A DNA stretch of 29,875 nucleotides from UBA2428 sp002343545 (lineage in GTDB: Bacteria; Bdellovibrionota; UBA2428), in the NCBI GenBank assembly GCA_937952285.1, contig CALFZE010000092.1:1-29875 (forward strand), given 5' to 3'. Shown piece by piece: positions 8,335 to 15,622 of the stretch. Within the stretch, counting starts at the first letter, position 1; every line of letters begins with the position of its first letter. The translations under genes were made by a program, and so were the position numbers. A model generated the notes under the pieces. That model did no database searches and was not told the DNA's origin. It saw nothing but the letters and a program-made list of their open reading frames with translations.

Positions 8335-8362
8335 TTGCGGGTCCGGCGGGCTGGACTAGCCT
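8335..8362 (+). promoter_or_regulatory. sigma-70-like promoter candidate of msrB
   Basis: TTGCGG (8335-8340), 16-base spacer, TAGCCT (8357-8362). The predicted transcription start falls at about the first ATG of the gene (8370), which would make the long form leaderless while a strong internal ribosome site serves ATG 8466. Confidence 0.3.
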
Positions 8363-8369
8363 AAAGGGC

Positions 8370-8948
8370 ATGTTGCGCCGTGTTTTTCTGTGCCGGGCGT
8401 TAGGGGTGGGAAGCTGCCTCGCTCTCGGCGTGGCGTGCACGGCCGCGAAAGAGGAGGCTCCCCGCATGTCGACGCCGAAAGATCCGAAGGCCCCCGCGTA
8501 CACCAAGCCTCCGATGGAGGAGCTCAAAAAGAAGCTCACGCCCCTCCAGTTCGAGGTCACCCAGAAAGATGCCACCGAGCGCGCCTTCCAGAACGCCTAC
8601 TGGGACAACAAGCGTCCGGGCATCTACGTCGACGTCGTGACGGGCGAGCCGCTCTTCAGCTCGCTCGATAAGTACGATTCGGGCTCGGGTTGGCCGAGCT
8701 TCACGCAGCCGATCCGTAAGGACCTCGTCAAAACGCAGACGGATTGGAAGATCGGCGTGCCGCGCACCGAGATCCGCAGCAAGTCGGGCGACTCGCACCT
8801 GGGCCACGTCTTCGAGGACGGGCCCGCGGATCGTGGCGGTCTGCGCTACTGCACGAACTCCGCGAGCCTGCGCTTCGTCGCGTTGGAAGATCTCGAAAAA
8901 GAGGGCTACGGCGAGTACCGCGCCCTCTTCGGGAAAACTACCAAGTAG
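8370..8948 (+). CDS. msrB: peptide-methionine (R)-S-oxide reductase, probably envelope-located
   Basis: 192 residues; reduces the R epimer of methionine sulfoxide in proteins. The MsrB domain shows GIYVDVVTGEPLFSSLDKY, SGSGWPSF (105-111), HLGHVFEDGP and the catalytic RYCTNSASLRF with Cys161. The two CxxC zinc motifs are absent. The position of the usual resolving Cys before GWP is Ser/Gly, so recycling would need another thiol. The N-terminus (MLRRVFLCRALGVGSCLALGV) looks like a signal peptide with a poor lipobox, GVA-C at Cys23. A second start, ATG 8466 (Met33), follows GAGGAGG (8451-8457) at 8 bases and would give a cytoplasmic 160-residue enzyme. The stop overlaps the convergent LysR gene by 11 bp. 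Confidence 0.9.
   Translation: MLRRVFLCRALGVGSCLALGVACTAAKEEAPRMSTPKDPKAPAYTKPPMEELKKKLTPLQFEVTQKDATERAFQNAYWDNKRPGIYVDVVTGEPLFSSLDKYDSGSGWPSFTQPIRKDLVKTQTDWKIGVPRTEIRSKSGDSHLGHVFEDGPADRGGLRYCTNSASLRFVALEDLEKEGYGEYRALFGKTTK
8451..8457 (+). promoter_or_regulatory. strong internal Shine-Dalgarno inside msrB
   Basis: GAGGAGG eight bases before in-frame ATG 8466. It is a better ribosome site than the one before ATG 8370 (AAAGGG, too close to its start codon). It bears on whether a cytoplasmic MsrB is made in place of, or in addition to, the exported form. Confidence 0.45.
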
Positions 8949-9819
8949 CGGCGCGGAGCTCTTTGCGCAGGAATTCGATGAGCGCGGTCACGGCCGGACG
9001 CGGGTAGCGATCGGCTTTGTGCACGAGCGAGAAATTCTGCGCTTCGCCTCGCCAGCCCTCGAGCGTCTCGACGAGGCCGACTTGGTCGTGGCAGAGGAAG
9101 CGGGGAAGGCAGGCGATGCCGAGTCCCTCGTGGGTAAAGCGCCGCGCGAGATCGAGGTTGTTGACCCGCAGGCGATCCCGCAATTCCAGGCGAAATTTTC
9201 CCGCGGGCCCGACGAGCGACCAGATCGCCGGGCCCGGGCGCGGCGAGAACGCGATGAGTTCGTGCTCGCGCAGATCCGCGGGTTTTCGCGGTCGTCCCCG
9301 GCGCTTGAGGTAGTCCGTGGAGGCGTAAAGGCGGAAGGCCCCTTGCCCGAGGCGCACGGCCTTGAGGCGCGAGTCTACGAGCGGGCCCGCGCGAAGCGCG
9401 ACGTCGAGCCCATCGTCCCTCAGATCAAGCCGCGCGTCGGCGAGCCGCACTTCGACGTCGACGTCGGGATAAGCCGCGCGGAACTTGGCGAGGGCCGGCG
9501 CGAGGACCTGGGTGCCGACCTCGATCGGGGCCGTGAGCCGAACGCTGCCGCGCGTGCCGCTCTCCTGGCCGATCGTCTCGTCGCGGAGATCGCGCCATTC
9601 CTCGAGGGTGGGGGCGACGCGATGGTAAAGGCGCTCGCCCGCGGGGCTCAGGCGCTGACGTCGCGTCGAGCGGTCGACGAGCGTCACGCCGAGCTCGGCC
9701 TCGAGCGCGGCGAGTTGACGACTGAGCGTCGCCTTCGAGAGACCGAGCTCGCGGGCGGCGGCGCTCAGGGTTCCTTGGCGCGCGATCGCGACGAAGCCGG
9801 GCAGCAGGTTCAGGTCCAT
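8938..9819 (-). CDS. LysR-family transcriptional regulator
   Basis: 293 residues, the normal length of the family. The N-terminal winged helix (1-60) reads MDLNLLPGFVAIARQGTLSA with the recognition region LGLSKATLSRQLAALEAELG; a linker and a periplasmic-binding-protein-like effector domain follow (about 90-290, starting RGSVRLTAPIEVGTQVLAPA), closest in style to the CrgA/AaeR/DsdC-like subgroup. It is divergent from the pirin gene, the usual arrangement for a LysR regulator and its target. A perfect inverted repeat lies within its own promoter, so autorepression and control of pirin are likely. The inducer is unknown. Confidence 0.93.
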   Translation of the reverse strand: MDLNLLPGFVAIARQGTLSAAARELGLSKATLSRQLAALEAELGVTLVDRSTRRQRLSPAGERLYHRVAPTLEEWRDLRDETIGQESGTRGSVRLTAPIEVGTQVLAPALAKFRAAYPDVDVEVRLADARLDLRDDGLDVALRAGPLVDSRLKAVRLGQGAFRLYASTDYLKRRGRPRKPADLREHELIAFSPRPGPAIWSLVGPAGKFRLELRDRLRVNNLDLARRFTHEGLGIACLPRFLCHDQVGLVETLEGWRGEAQNFSLVHKADRYPRPAVTALIEFLRKELRAATW

Positions 9820-9825
9820 GCCCGG

Positions 9826-9854
9826 ATTGTTTCAATTCTGAAACAAAGAGTCAA
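9826..9854 (-). promoter_or_regulatory. sigma-70 promoter of the LysR gene
   Basis: Reading the minus strand: TTGACT (9854-9849), a 17-base spacer, AACAAT (9831-9826). The -35 box is 5/6 and the spacing ideal. The operator palindrome 9827-9846 occupies the spacer and -10, consistent with negative autoregulation. Confidence 0.6.
9827..9846. promoter_or_regulatory. LysR-type operator between the LysR and pirin genes
   Basis: Perfect 8-bp inverted repeat TTGTTTCA-ATTC-TGAAACAA. It contains the T-N11-A core (T9831 and A9843) that LysR proteins recognise. It sits 8 bp upstream of the LysR start codon and about 80 bp upstream of the pirin start, overlapping the LysR promoter. Confidence 0.7.
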
Positions 9855-9929
9855 GATTGTTGATGTTTCGGTGGGAGCGCGACGGGTATAGATTGGTCTT
9901 CGTCACGAACGACGAAAGGAGCATCGCCC

Positions 9930-10637
9930 ATGAGAACCCTGAGACGAGCGAACGACCGAGGACAGGCCGACTACGGATGGCTCCGCACGGCCCACAGCTT
10001 TTCCTTCGGCGACTATTTCGATCCCCAGCACGTGCAGTTTCGCAGCCTGCGGGTCATGAACGAGGACCACATCGAGGGCGGAGCCGGCTTTCCGATGCAC
10101 GGGCACCGCGACATGGAGATCGTGACCTACGTCACGCGCGGCGCCATCGAACACCGCGACAGCGAGGGCGGCCAAGGCGTGATCCGTCCCGGTGAAGTCC
10201 AGCGCATGAGCGCGGGCACGGGAATCCGGCACTCCGAGTTCAACCACCTCGCCGACGAGACGACGAGCCTCTACCAGATCTGGTTCTTGCCCGAGCGCGC
10301 CGGGCGCAAGCCGGGCTACGAGCAGGCGAGCGTGCGGGAGACGCTCGAGCGCGACGGCCTCGTGCTCGCGGCCGCGCCGGAAGGCGGGGGCGGCGCCGTG
10401 GCGATCGGCCAGGACGCCAAGCTCTGGATCGTGCGCTTCCGCGCCGGGCAGGAGCGCAAGCTCGAATGGAAGGCCGGGCGGGGCGCTTGGATCCAGGTCG
10501 TGGGCGGCGCCGTCGAGGCCCTCGGGGAAAGGCCGCAGGCACTCCGCGCGGGCGACGGCCTCACGGTCGAGTCCGAGACCTCGGTCACGCTGAGGGCCAC
10601 CGAGGATACCGAAGTTTTGTTCTTTGATCTGGCCTAG
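9930..10637 (+). CDS. pirin-family bicupin (YhhW-like)
   Basis: 235 residues, the length of E. coli YhhW. The N-terminal cupin carries all four metal ligands at the family positions, His57 and His59 (FPMHGHRDMEIVTYV) and His101 and Glu103 (GTGIRHSEFN). The shorter C-terminal cupin (about 150-235) lacks ligands. Homologues bind Fe(II) or other metals and some have quercetin 2,3-dioxygenase activity; in others the role is regulatory or unknown, so the substrate is left open. AAAGGAG (9915-9921) precedes the ATG by 8 bases. TATAGAT at 9887-9893 is a possible -10 box. Divergent from and probably controlled by the adjacent LysR regulator. Confidence 0.92.
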   Translation: MRTLRRANDRGQADYGWLRTAHSFSFGDYFDPQHVQFRSLRVMNEDHIEGGAGFPMHGHRDMEIVTYVTRGAIEHRDSEGGQGVIRPGEVQRMSAGTGIRHSEFNHLADETTSLYQIWFLPERAGRKPGYEQASVRETLERDGLVLAAAPEGGGGAVAIGQDAKLWIVRFRAGQERKLEWKAGRGAWIQVVGGAVEALGERPQALRAGDGLTVESETSVTLRATEDTEVLFFDLA

Positions 10638-10674
10638 ATACGGGGAGCGTGGGGCCACGCCGAGACTTAAAAAT

Positions 10675-10695
10675 GCACAATGTTCAAAATTGTGC
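10675..10695. promoter_or_regulatory. TetR operator palindrome
   Basis: Perfect 7-bp inverted repeat GCACAAT-gttcaaa-ATTGTGC (10675-10681 and 10689-10695), 12 bp upstream of the TetR start codon. It abuts the likely -10 region TATGTT (10696-10701). Binding by the TetR dimer would block transcription of its own two-gene unit. Confidence 0.65.
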
Positions 10696-10707
10696 TATGT
10701 TGAATAT

Positions 10708-11340
10708 ATGGTCCAAGCCCCCCGAACCTACGCCAAGGCCCGCGCCCGCACGCGCGACGAACTGAGTCGCGCGGGCGCGGAGCTTATCCTGCGCAAGGGC
10801 TTCGAAGCCGTTCGCATCGAGGAAATCGCCGAGGCCGCCGGCGTCACGCGCGGCACCCTCTACAATCATTTCAAGAGCAAGGTCGAGTTGCTGAAGGAGC
10901 GCGTCCGCGTCCTTTCGGATGCCGAGGATTGGGCTCCGCTCCGCGCGCGCCTGCTCGCCGAGCCGGACGTCGCCGAGCAGATGTTCCTTTCCCTCGTCGG
11001 TCTCTTCGATTTCTGCGGACGCCACCGTCCCCTCTTGCGCATCTACTTCAAGGCGCGCATCCAGGAGTCCGTCGCCGGCGACTTCGACGACCGCTCCGAT
11101 AATCTGCAACGCCTCATCGAGCCGATCCTCGCCGCGGGGCAAAAGCGCGGCGTCGTGCGGAACGACCTTTCGGCGGCCGACTTGGCCGGGATGTTCCGCT
11201 TCTTCTTTCTGCGCATCGTGAGCGCTTGGACGCGGGGCCGCGGCCCCGACGGCGCGCGTGATCCCGAGCCCAAGGCCTTCCGTCGCCACGTCCGTACGAC
11301 GATCGACCTCTTTTTGAAGGGAGCGCAGAATGGCCGCTGA
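10708..11340 (+). CDS. TetR-family transcriptional repressor
   Basis: 210 residues. The N-terminal HTH (about 15-60) reads RIEEIAEAAGVTRGTLYNHF, the canonical TetR recognition motif; the remainder is an all-helical ligand-binding/dimerisation domain. The frame is open further upstream, but ATG 10708 gives the family N-terminus and lies just after the operator. The stop overlaps the start of the PEP-synthase-like gene by 11 bp, so the two are co-transcribed, and the repressor probably controls that enzyme in response to a small molecule. Confidence 0.93.
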   Translation: MVQAPRTYAKARARTRDELSRAGAELILRKGFEAVRIEEIAEAAGVTRGTLYNHFKSKVELLKERVRVLSDAEDWAPLRARLLAEPDVAEQMFLSLVGLFDFCGRHRPLLRIYFKARIQESVAGDFDDRSDNLQRLIEPILAAGQKRGVVRNDLSAADLAGMFRFFFLRIVSAWTRGRGPDGARDPEPKAFRRHVRTTIDLFLKGAQNGR

Positions 11341-13879
11341 CGAAACGCTTTGGGTTCCCTTCGGAGAGTGCGCGCTCCGGCCGCTCGCGCTCGTGGGCGG
11401 CAAGGCCCACGGCCTCGGCCGCCTCGTGCGGCACGGCTTCGAGGTTCCGCGTGGCGGCGTGCTGACGACCCCGGCGCACGCGCTCGCCGACGCCGCTCGG
11501 TGGGACGAGCTCGTCGAGCTTTGCCTGGCCGGGCTCGCCGCGCAAGGGATCGCCGAAGCTCCGCTCGCCGTGCGCTCGTCCGCTTCGGCGGAAGACGGCG
11601 CGGAGCACTCCTTCGCGGGTATCCACGACTCCGTCCTGAACGTGCGCGGGCGGGAAGCGCTCCGCGCGGCGCTCGAAGCCTGTTATCGGTCGGCTTCGAG
11701 CGAGCGGGCCGTGGCTTACCGCCGCGCGCGCAAGATCGACGAGGCGGCCTTCCGCATGGCCGTCGTCGTGATGGAACTCGTGCCGGCCGACAGCGCCGGG
11801 ATCGCCTTCTCGTGCGATCCGCGCACGGGCCGCCGTGACCTTTGCGTCGTCAACGCGAACCTCGGATTGGGGGAGTCCGTCGTGTCGGGGCAGAGCAGCC
11901 CCGACGAGTGGACCGTGCGGCACGACGAGCTGACGTATCCGATCGTCGCGCGCAAGCCGGGTCGCAAGCAAACGCGAACGAGCCTGCGCGCGGACGGCGG
12001 CACCCAGACGCGCGCCGTCGCCGCCGATGCCGCGCCGTCGCTGAGCGACGACGAACTGCGCCAGGTCGTGCGCCTGACCCTCGCCGTCGAGGACGCCCTC
12101 GGCGACGGGGAGCTGCCCTACGACATCGAGTGGGTGTTCGCGCGTGGGCACCTGAGCGTGGTGCAGGCGCGGCCCGTGACGAGCCTGCCGCGCTACGCCT
12201 ATCCCGAGCTCGCGGGCTCGCCCACGCTCTGGTCGTGCGCGAACGTGAAGGACGCCGTGCCGATGGTGCTCGCCATGTCGATTCGGCGTTTCATCCCGCT
12301 CATGGCCAATCGCCTCCTGACCTACGGACTCCGCGTCGGGCGCTACCCTTTCTTGCGCGGGCTCGAGCGCATGAAGGTCCTCGGCGGGCGCCTTTACCTG
12401 GACGTGACCACGATGCAGTACGAGCTGTGGGACGCCTTCGGGCTGCCGCCCGTCGAGACGAGCGAGACGATGGGCGGGCACCAACCCGATCTCGAGTTGC
12501 CCCGCCGTTCCCCTTGGGTCGGTCTTCGGCGCCTAATTGCCGGCCTGCGGCTCTTCCGCGGGATCCGGCGAGTCGCGAAGGACGCGCCCCGCTTGCTCGG
12601 GGATATCCGCGCGTGGAACGAAGCGATGGTCGCGCGCATCGATCGGGCGGAGGGCAAGGCCGAGCTCCTCGCGATCCAGCTTGAGTGCCAGGCCCGCGTG
12701 CTCGCCTACGGCGACGACGAAGGCCCCATGAACTTGGCGTCGGGAACGTCGCTCTCGATGGCGACGGGACTACTTAAGCCGCGGCTGGGGGCGGACGCCC
12801 GCTCGATGATGAATCGGCTCATGGCCGGCCTCGCCAAGCTCCCGAGCGCGGAGCTTGGCTATCGTCTCGTCGAGCTGGCCGAGATCGCGGCACGGGATCC
12901 TTCGTTACGCGCGAGTCTCGCCGAACCCGCGGAGCTCGCCGCGGGTTGGCGCGAGCGGCTGCCGCCCGGCGACTTCCGCGCGGGCGTGGAACGCTATCTC
13001 GCGGACTTCGGACATCGTTCCACTTTCGACTCGGACATCCTCGTGCCGCGTTGGGCGGAAGATCCGGAGCCCGTCTTCCGGCAGATCGCCGCGCTCGTGG
13101 GCGGCGTCGCGCTCCGGGACCTGCGCGCCAAACAAGGCGCGATCCGCGCGGGCGCCGAGGCGGAGCTTCGCCGCCGCGTCCCCTGGCCGTGGCGCGCCGG
13201 GGTGCGGAAGCTGCGCGACGACGCCGTCCGCGGCGCCGAGCTCCGCGAGCAGGGCAAGTCCGAACTCATTCGTTTTTCGCTGACGGCGCGGCGCTGGACC
13301 TTGCGCGTGGGGGCCGAACTCGTGCGCGAGGGTCGCCTCGATCGTCCCGACGACGCGTTCCACCTGACGATCGTCGAGATGGAGCGTTGGCTGCGTTCGG
13401 AAAGCGCGGGGCAGGGCTTTCGCGTCCTCGTGCGCGAGCGAAGGGCGACGATGGAGCGGCTCAAGGCGATCCCGCAACCCGACTTGATCGAGGAGGGCGC
13501 CTCGCGTCGCGCGATCCGCGTCGAAGCCAAGGCGCGCGGCGGGAAGGGCGACTTCTCGGGGATCGCCGTTTCTTCGGGGCGGGTTCGCGCCGTGGCGCGC
13601 GTCCTCCTCTCGCCGGAGCTCGGCCACGAGCTCCGGGCGGGCGAGATCCTCGTTGCCCCCTCGACGGACCCGGGCTGGACGCCGCTCTTCCTGCGGGCCG
13701 GCGGCCTCTTGATGGAAACGGGGGGCTACCTTTCCCACGGCTCGATCGTGGCGCGTGAGTTCGGCCTTCCGGCCGTCGCGAACGTGGCGGGCATCCTCGC
13801 GAAGATCAAGACGGGCGATCTCGTCGAGATCGACGGGGATACGGGAAGCATCAAGATCCTTCCCCCGGAACGGACTTAG
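11330..13879 (+). CDS. PEP synthase / rifampicin phosphotransferase-like enzyme
   Basis: 849 residues in the three-part layout of PEP-utilising dikinases. The N-terminal ATP-grasp (PPDK_N-type) domain shows VGGKAHGLGRL, AVRSSASAEDGAEHSFAGIH and DIEWVFARGHLSVVQARPVT, ending near residue 290. A long helical middle region follows (about 300-720). The C-terminal swivelling domain has the catalytic His803 in ETGGYLSHGSIVAREFGLPA. The length and the absence of the PEP-synthase TIM barrel match rifampicin phosphotransferase (about 860 residues), which uses ATP to phosphorylate an antibiotic. Other proteins of this shape have unknown substrates, so the antibiotic role is only a possibility. GGGAG lies 6 bases before ATG 11330. 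Co-transcribed with the TetR gene. Confidence 0.88.
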   Translation: MAADETLWVPFGECALRPLALVGGKAHGLGRLVRHGFEVPRGGVLTTPAHALADAARWDELVELCLAGLAAQGIAEAPLAVRSSASAEDGAEHSFAGIHDSVLNVRGREALRAALEACYRSASSERAVAYRRARKIDEAAFRMAVVVMELVPADSAGIAFSCDPRTGRRDLCVVNANLGLGESVVSGQSSPDEWTVRHDELTYPIVARKPGRKQTRTSLRADGGTQTRAVAADAAPSLSDDELRQVVRLTLAVEDALGDGELPYDIEWVFARGHLSVVQARPVTSLPRYAYPELAGSPTLWSCANVKDAVPMVLAMSIRRFIPLMANRLLTYGLRVGRYPFLRGLERMKVLGGRLYLDVTTMQYELWDAFGLPPVETSETMGGHQPDLELPRRSPWVGLRRLIAGLRLFRGIRRVAKDAPRLLGDIRAWNEAMVARIDRAEGKAELLAIQLECQARVLAYGDDEGPMNLASGTSLSMATGLLKPRLGADARSMMNRLMAGLAKLPSAELGYRLVELAEIAARDPSLRASLAEPAELAAGWRERLPPGDFRAGVERYLADFGHRSTFDSDILVPRWAEDPEPVFRQIAALVGGVALRDLRAKQGAIRAGAEAELRRRVPWPWRAGVRKLRDDAVRGAELREQGKSELIRFSLTARRWTLRVGAELVREGRLDRPDDAFHLTIVEMERWLRSESAGQGFRVLVRERRATMERLKAIPQPDLIEEGASRRAIRVEAKARGGKGDFSGIAVSSGRVRAVARVLLSPELGHELRAGEILVAPSTDPGWTPLFLRAGGLLMETGGYLSHGSIVAREFGLPAVANVAGILAKIKTGDLVEIDGDTGSIKILPPERT

Positions 13880-13897
13880 GGTGTTATCCTTTTAAGG

Positions 13898-14377
13898 ATG
13901 AAGATTCGGGCTTGGGGGGCGGCGTGGCTTTTGGGGGCGTGCGCGAGCGCGCCGGAGGCGTCGAACGAGGCGCTCTTCGGCGACCGCCCCTGGCTCATCG
14001 ACTATCGCGTCGAGGCCAAGGACGGGACTTCGCACCTGCGCGTCTTCGAGAACGGCGAACGTCTGCTCGTCGAAGAAATCTGCTGCCCGAAACGTCGGGT
14101 CGCTCCGACCCTGAGCCCGCTCGACGCGGACGATCTTTCGACCTACCGCGAGATGATTCGTCTCGCCATCAAGGAAGGGCTCGGAAGTCGTCTCCAGGAC
14201 CGTCGCGATCTCAAGGCGGGAACTTTGCAAGTTCGGATGCACGGCCAATCCGTCGTCTTGCGTCGCCTCGAGCGCGGAGCGGGCGACATCGGCCGCTTCG
14301 AGTTCAACGACTCCGACGCGACGGGCCTCCTCCTCGACGAGATCGAAAGCGACCTTACGTGGACGCTCCCACGCTAA
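13898..14377 (+). CDS. small lipoprotein of unknown function
   Basis: 159 residues. Lys/Arg at positions 2-4 and a short hydrophobic stretch lead to the lipobox LGAC (Cys at about 15), so it should be a lipid-anchored envelope protein. The mature part is mixed alpha/beta with a vicinal Cys pair (EEICCPKRR) and no recognised domain. The start is placed at ATG 13898 because this gives the signal peptide. The ribosome site is poor: AAGG touches the ATG and lies in a CCTT-tt-AAGG repeat that could fold over it. It lies 18 bp after the PEP-synthase-like gene and may be its distal co-transcribed gene. Its stop codon is immediately followed by the 73-nt palindrome. Confidence 0.75.
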   Translation: MKIRAWGAAWLLGACASAPEASNEALFGDRPWLIDYRVEAKDGTSHLRVFENGERLLVEEICCPKRRVAPTLSPLDADDLSTYREMIRLAIKEGLGSRLQDRRDLKAGTLQVRMHGQSVVLRRLERGAGDIGRFEFNDSDATGLLLDEIESDLTWTLPR

Positions 14378-14450
14378 GGCGTCAGGCGTTTTTTGGTAGC
14401 GCACTCGCGTCATTCTGACGCACGTGCGCTACCAAAAAACGCCTGACGCC
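14378..14450. repeat. 73-nt near-perfect palindrome between convergent genes
   Basis: Arms 14378-14404 and 14424-14450 are exact reverse complements over 27 bp. Inside, 14407-14412 (GCGTCA) pairs with 14416-14421 (TGACGC) around the loop TTC, separated from the outer stem by a 2x2 mismatch (TC against AC). Each arm contains a run of six T (left arm) or six A (right arm). Because T comes before and A after the apex on either strand, the layout is the reverse of an intrinsic terminator. It fills all the space between the lipoprotein stop and the panD stop. It may be a REP/MITE-like element, or a dsRNA-forming end for both mRNAs. Confidence 0.9.
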
Positions 14451-14798
14451 CTAGCGGCTGACTTGGCGGTTTTGGGCGTCCACGAAGACGAGGCGCGGTT
14501 GGTAGCGGCGCGCTTCTTCGTCCTCGAATTCGCCGTACGCCGCGATGATGACGAGGTCGCCCTTGTGGACGAGGCGCGCGGCCGCGCCGTTCAGGCAGAT
14601 CTCGCCCTCGCGGCCGGGGATGACGTAGGTCGCGAAACGTTCGCCGTTGTTGCAGTTGTAGATCTCGACGCGCTCGAAGTTGAGCAGGTCGGCGGCCTCG
14701 GCGAGCTTGGGGTCGATCGAGATCGACCCTTCGTAGTTGAGGTCGGCGCCCGTCACGGTCGCGCGGTGGATTTTGCCTTTGAGCATCGTGCGTTTCAT
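14451..14798 (-). CDS. panD: aspartate 1-decarboxylase precursor
   Basis: 115-residue pyruvoyl-dependent enzyme making beta-alanine from L-aspartate for pantothenate synthesis. MKRTMLKGKIHRATVTGADL is followed by NYEGSISID with the self-cleavage site Gly24-Ser25, whose Ser becomes the pyruvoyl group. NNGERFATYVIPG and LNGAAARLVHKGDLVIIAAY are conserved family segments. The frame is open further upstream; ATG 14798 is certain from the family N-terminus and overlaps the coaX stop (ATGA). Last gene of the pan operon; it ends against the large palindrome. Confidence 0.97.
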   Translation of the reverse strand: MKRTMLKGKIHRATVTGADLNYEGSISIDPKLAEAADLLNFERVEIYNCNNGERFATYVIPGREGEICLNGAAARLVHKGDLVIIAAYGEFEDEEARRYQPRLVFVDAQNRQVSR

Positions 14799-15592
14799 CC
14801 GGCTTCTCCCGTGCCAGGTTCCGAGGCGTTGAGTTCGAGGGCGATCTTGAGTCCCGTCAACACGAGATCGGGAACGAAATGGTCGAAGAGTTTCTCTTCC
14901 TGGAAGAGCCGCGCGAAACCGCCCGTGCCGATGAGGAGCGCTTGGTCGCCGCCGAAGGCTTCGCGCCGGATGCGCTCTCCCAGCGCGCGCGTCATTTCGA
15001 GGTTGCCGAAGTAAAGGCCCGACTGGATGCTTTCCACGGTCGAGCGCGCGACGAGCTCCTTGGCGCGAAGGATCTCGACGACGGGAAGTTTGGCCGTCCC
15101 CGCTTCGAGGGCTTCCATGGAAAGGCGCAAGCCCGGCACGATGAGGCCGCCAAGGTAGTCGTGATCCGCGCTTACGGCGCAGAAGGTCGTAGCCGTGCCA
15201 AAATCGACGATGATGAGATTCTGCCCCGGAAAGAGTTTCGTCGCGCCGATGGCGTTCGCGATGCGGTCCGCCCCGACCTCGACGGGGTTGTGGTAACGGA
15301 CTTTGAGGCCCGTGCGCACGCCGGGTTTCAGGAAGAAGGGCGATTGATTGAAGTACTTTTGGCAAGCGCCCGTCGTCGAGTGCACGAGGTCCGGCACGAC
15401 GGTGCAGGCCGCGATGCGCTGGACCTGGCCGGGGTCGAAGCCGTTCTCGCGAAGCACCTGCTTCAGGAAGATGCCGATCTCGTCGGACGAGGTGCCTTGG
15501 CGGGAGGACTTGCGGAACTGGAACTTGAGCGTGCCCTGGTCAAAGAGGCCGCCGTAGATTTGCGTGTTGCCGATATCCAGCGCGAGGATCAT
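14795..15592 (-). CDS. coaX: type III pantothenate kinase
   Basis: 265 residues, ASKHA-fold kinase that phosphorylates pantothenate, the committed step of CoA synthesis. Motifs: ALDIGNTQ with catalytic-site Asp6, NPVEVGADRIANAIGA (GADR at 107-110), IVDFGTATT (Asp130) and GGLIVPGLRLSMEAL. AAGGAG lies 6 bases before ATG 15592. It sits between panC and panD, so this operon joins synthesis of the vitamin to its first use. Type III enzymes need a monovalent cation and are not feedback-inhibited by CoA, which makes transcriptional control more relevant here. Confidence 0.97.
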   Translation of the reverse strand: MILALDIGNTQIYGGLFDQGTLKFQFRKSSRQGTSSDEIGIFLKQVLRENGFDPGQVQRIAACTVVPDLVHSTTGACQKYFNQSPFFLKPGVRTGLKVRYHNPVEVGADRIANAIGATKLFPGQNLIIVDFGTATTFCAVSADHDYLGGLIVPGLRLSMEALEAGTAKLPVVEILRAKELVARSTVESIQSGLYFGNLEMTRALGERIRREAFGGDQALLIGTGGFARLFQEEKLFDHFVPDLVLTGLKIALELNASEPGTGEAG

Positions 15593-15622
15593 GCTTTCTC
15601 CTTAGGCGGCCAAACGACGTTG

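Noticed and set aside
11114..12484. 456-residue minus-strand frame opposite the PEP-synthase-like gene
   Set aside because: No recognisable domain and strongly basic; the plus-strand gene has ATP-grasp motifs throughout.
14407..14443. Identical short peptides RYQKTPDALA on both strands across the palindrome
   Set aside because: Automatic result of the inverted repeat; no start signals or independent evidence for coding.
14378..14450. Large palindrome as an ordinary intrinsic terminator
   Set aside because: The T and A tracts are in the wrong order on both strands and lie inside the stem, with no T run after it.
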